DNA of 64,000 nucleotides from Chitinophagales bacterium. Lineage in GTDB: Bacteria; Bacteroidota; Bacteroidia; Chitinophagales; Chitinophagaceae. Numbering within the stretch: position 1 is the stretch's first letter; the number at the start of each line of letters is the position of its first letter. The notes under the pieces are model-generated. The model was not told the DNA's origin and made no database searches. It saw only the letters and a list, made by a program, of their open reading frames with translations. This document shows positions 63,695 through 64,000 of the stretch, one piece after another. Where the stretch lies: positions 154,308-218,307 of the forward strand of contig JAIXKI010000023.1 of assembly GCA_026936105.1 (NCBI GenBank). Direction: 5' to 3'. Both the position numbers and the translations under genes were made by a program.

Positions 63695-63717
63695 ATGCGA
63701 GGCATGATGCCTCGCAT
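63695..63717. repeat. Perfect palindrome beside the integrase remnant
   Basis: ATGCGAGGCAT-G-ATGCCTCGCAT, 11-bp arms around one base. It directly precedes the surviving integrase codons, so it may mark the breakpoint or be a short repeat element. Confidence 0.75.
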
Positions 63718-63718
63718 A

Positions 63719-63835
63719 GCTGACCATTTTAATATAAAAACCACAGAAAGATACCTGCATGTAAGCAAGAAGCAACTGGTAAATATTATAAGTCCGTTTG
63801 ATGATTTATGGAAAAAAGAAGCGATAGACTGGTAG
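63719..63835 (+). pseudogene. C-terminal remnant of a tyrosine recombinase/integrase
   Basis: In one frame up to the TAG at 63833: ADHFNIKTTERYLHVSKKQ, then LVNIISPFDDLWKKE. This is the end of an XerD/phage-integrase-type protein (G-H-x-x-I-x-T-T-x-x-Y-x-H-V-S), with the nucleophile Tyr present but everything upstream missing. The frame runs back only through the palindrome. A relic of a former mobile element. Confidence 0.75.
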
Positions 63836-63903
63836 ATCGGATTGTACTAATAACAATATGAAATGTATAATGTCAACTCACTGATTTTCAATAGTGATTT
63901 TTC

Positions 63904-63934
63904 TTTGACCATAGCGTATTATATCATAAATTTG
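63904..63934 (+). promoter_or_regulatory. Consensus promoter reading off the right edge
   Basis: TTTG at 63904-63907, 19 nt, TAAATTTG at 63927-63934. It drives the partial gene beginning at 63963. Confidence 0.7.
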
Positions 63935-63962
63935 AGTGTTAGCGGTAATTTTACCAAACAGA

Positions 63963-64000
63963 ATGTTGAACATAAAAAAATATAATCCGATGAAGCTATA
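63963..64000 (+). CDS. Start of an unidentified gene (partial)
   Basis: ATG at 63963, 29 nt after a consensus promoter, encoding MLNIKKYNPMKL before the window ends. Too short to assign; called only from its position behind the promoter. Confidence 0.4.
   Translation, partial: MLNIKKYNPMKL

Overview
The window looks like a chromosome segment of a Bacteroidota bacterium, most likely of the Chitinophagaceae/Sphingobacteriia type. The signs are a large TonB-dependent receptor, Porin_10, DUF2891, DUF6263 and HYC_CC_PP families, MtaB, an ADP-forming SucC, many Bacteroidota-type promoters (TTTG, about 19-20 nt, then TAnnTTTG), and start codons without obvious Shine-Dalgarno sequences. Protein names are inferred from sequence reading alone; no database search was run. 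Layout, left to right: (1) 1-6.1 kb: the 3' end of a TonB-dependent receptor gene, an esterase, then an ATP-grasp ligase and a YbdK-type carboxylate-amine ligase, with a four-helix-bundle (23S intervening-sequence type) gene inserted between them. (2) 6.1-9.7 kb: a membrane coiled-coil protein, a helical lipoprotein, and an ECF sigma factor overlapping folE. The lipoprotein and sigma-factor genes share an identical two-part upstream motif. A decayed flavodoxin-reductase remnant follows folE. (3) 9.8-17.5 kb: an outer-membrane protein, a divergent hydrolase/amidohydrolase lipoprotein pair, a class-I glutamine amidotransferase, a second ATP-grasp protein, a rhodanese-like protein and a DUF6263 protein. 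(4) 17.6-27 kb: a leftward copper/silver efflux locus with a CusA-type RND pump split by an in-frame TAA, a CusC-like channel, two successive adaptors with metal-binding modules, and four small periplasmic copper/thiol proteins. (5) 27-35.9 kb: Porin_10, an HGSNAT/DUF5009 membrane protein, purine nucleoside phosphorylase, a lipoprotein, sucC, an SDR-like protein and a tandem pair of Holliday-junction-resolvase-like proteins. (6) 35.9-39.3 kb: a markedly AT-rich island with a two-gene operon, a DUF3696-like AAA ATPase and an unknown partner with an HDR...SGNS motif. This is the best candidate here for an undescribed, probably defence-related system. (7) 39.4-53.5 kb: DUF2891, a priA-plsC-DUF4258 operon, mtaB abutting a tRNA-Val, an SGNH hydrolase, two divergent secreted caspase-like proteins flanking an unknown secreted protein, tag and a second tRNA-Val. 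(8) 53.9-64 kb: clpS-aat (N-degron pathway), a second esterase, a stand-alone receiver protein, valS, a PAP2 phosphatase, a gluzincin/beta-propeller/beta-barrel protein, an integrase remnant, and the first codons of a further gene. How the genes work together: the ATP-grasp, YbdK and amidotransferase genes look like parts of one uncharacterised amide-bond-forming pathway. The copper block forms one detoxification unit. clpS and aat form the bacterial N-degron recognition and tagging pair. mtaB, tRNA-Val and valS are translation functions. Several genes have a -7 promoter box 4-8 nt before the ATG, which suggests leaderless mRNAs.
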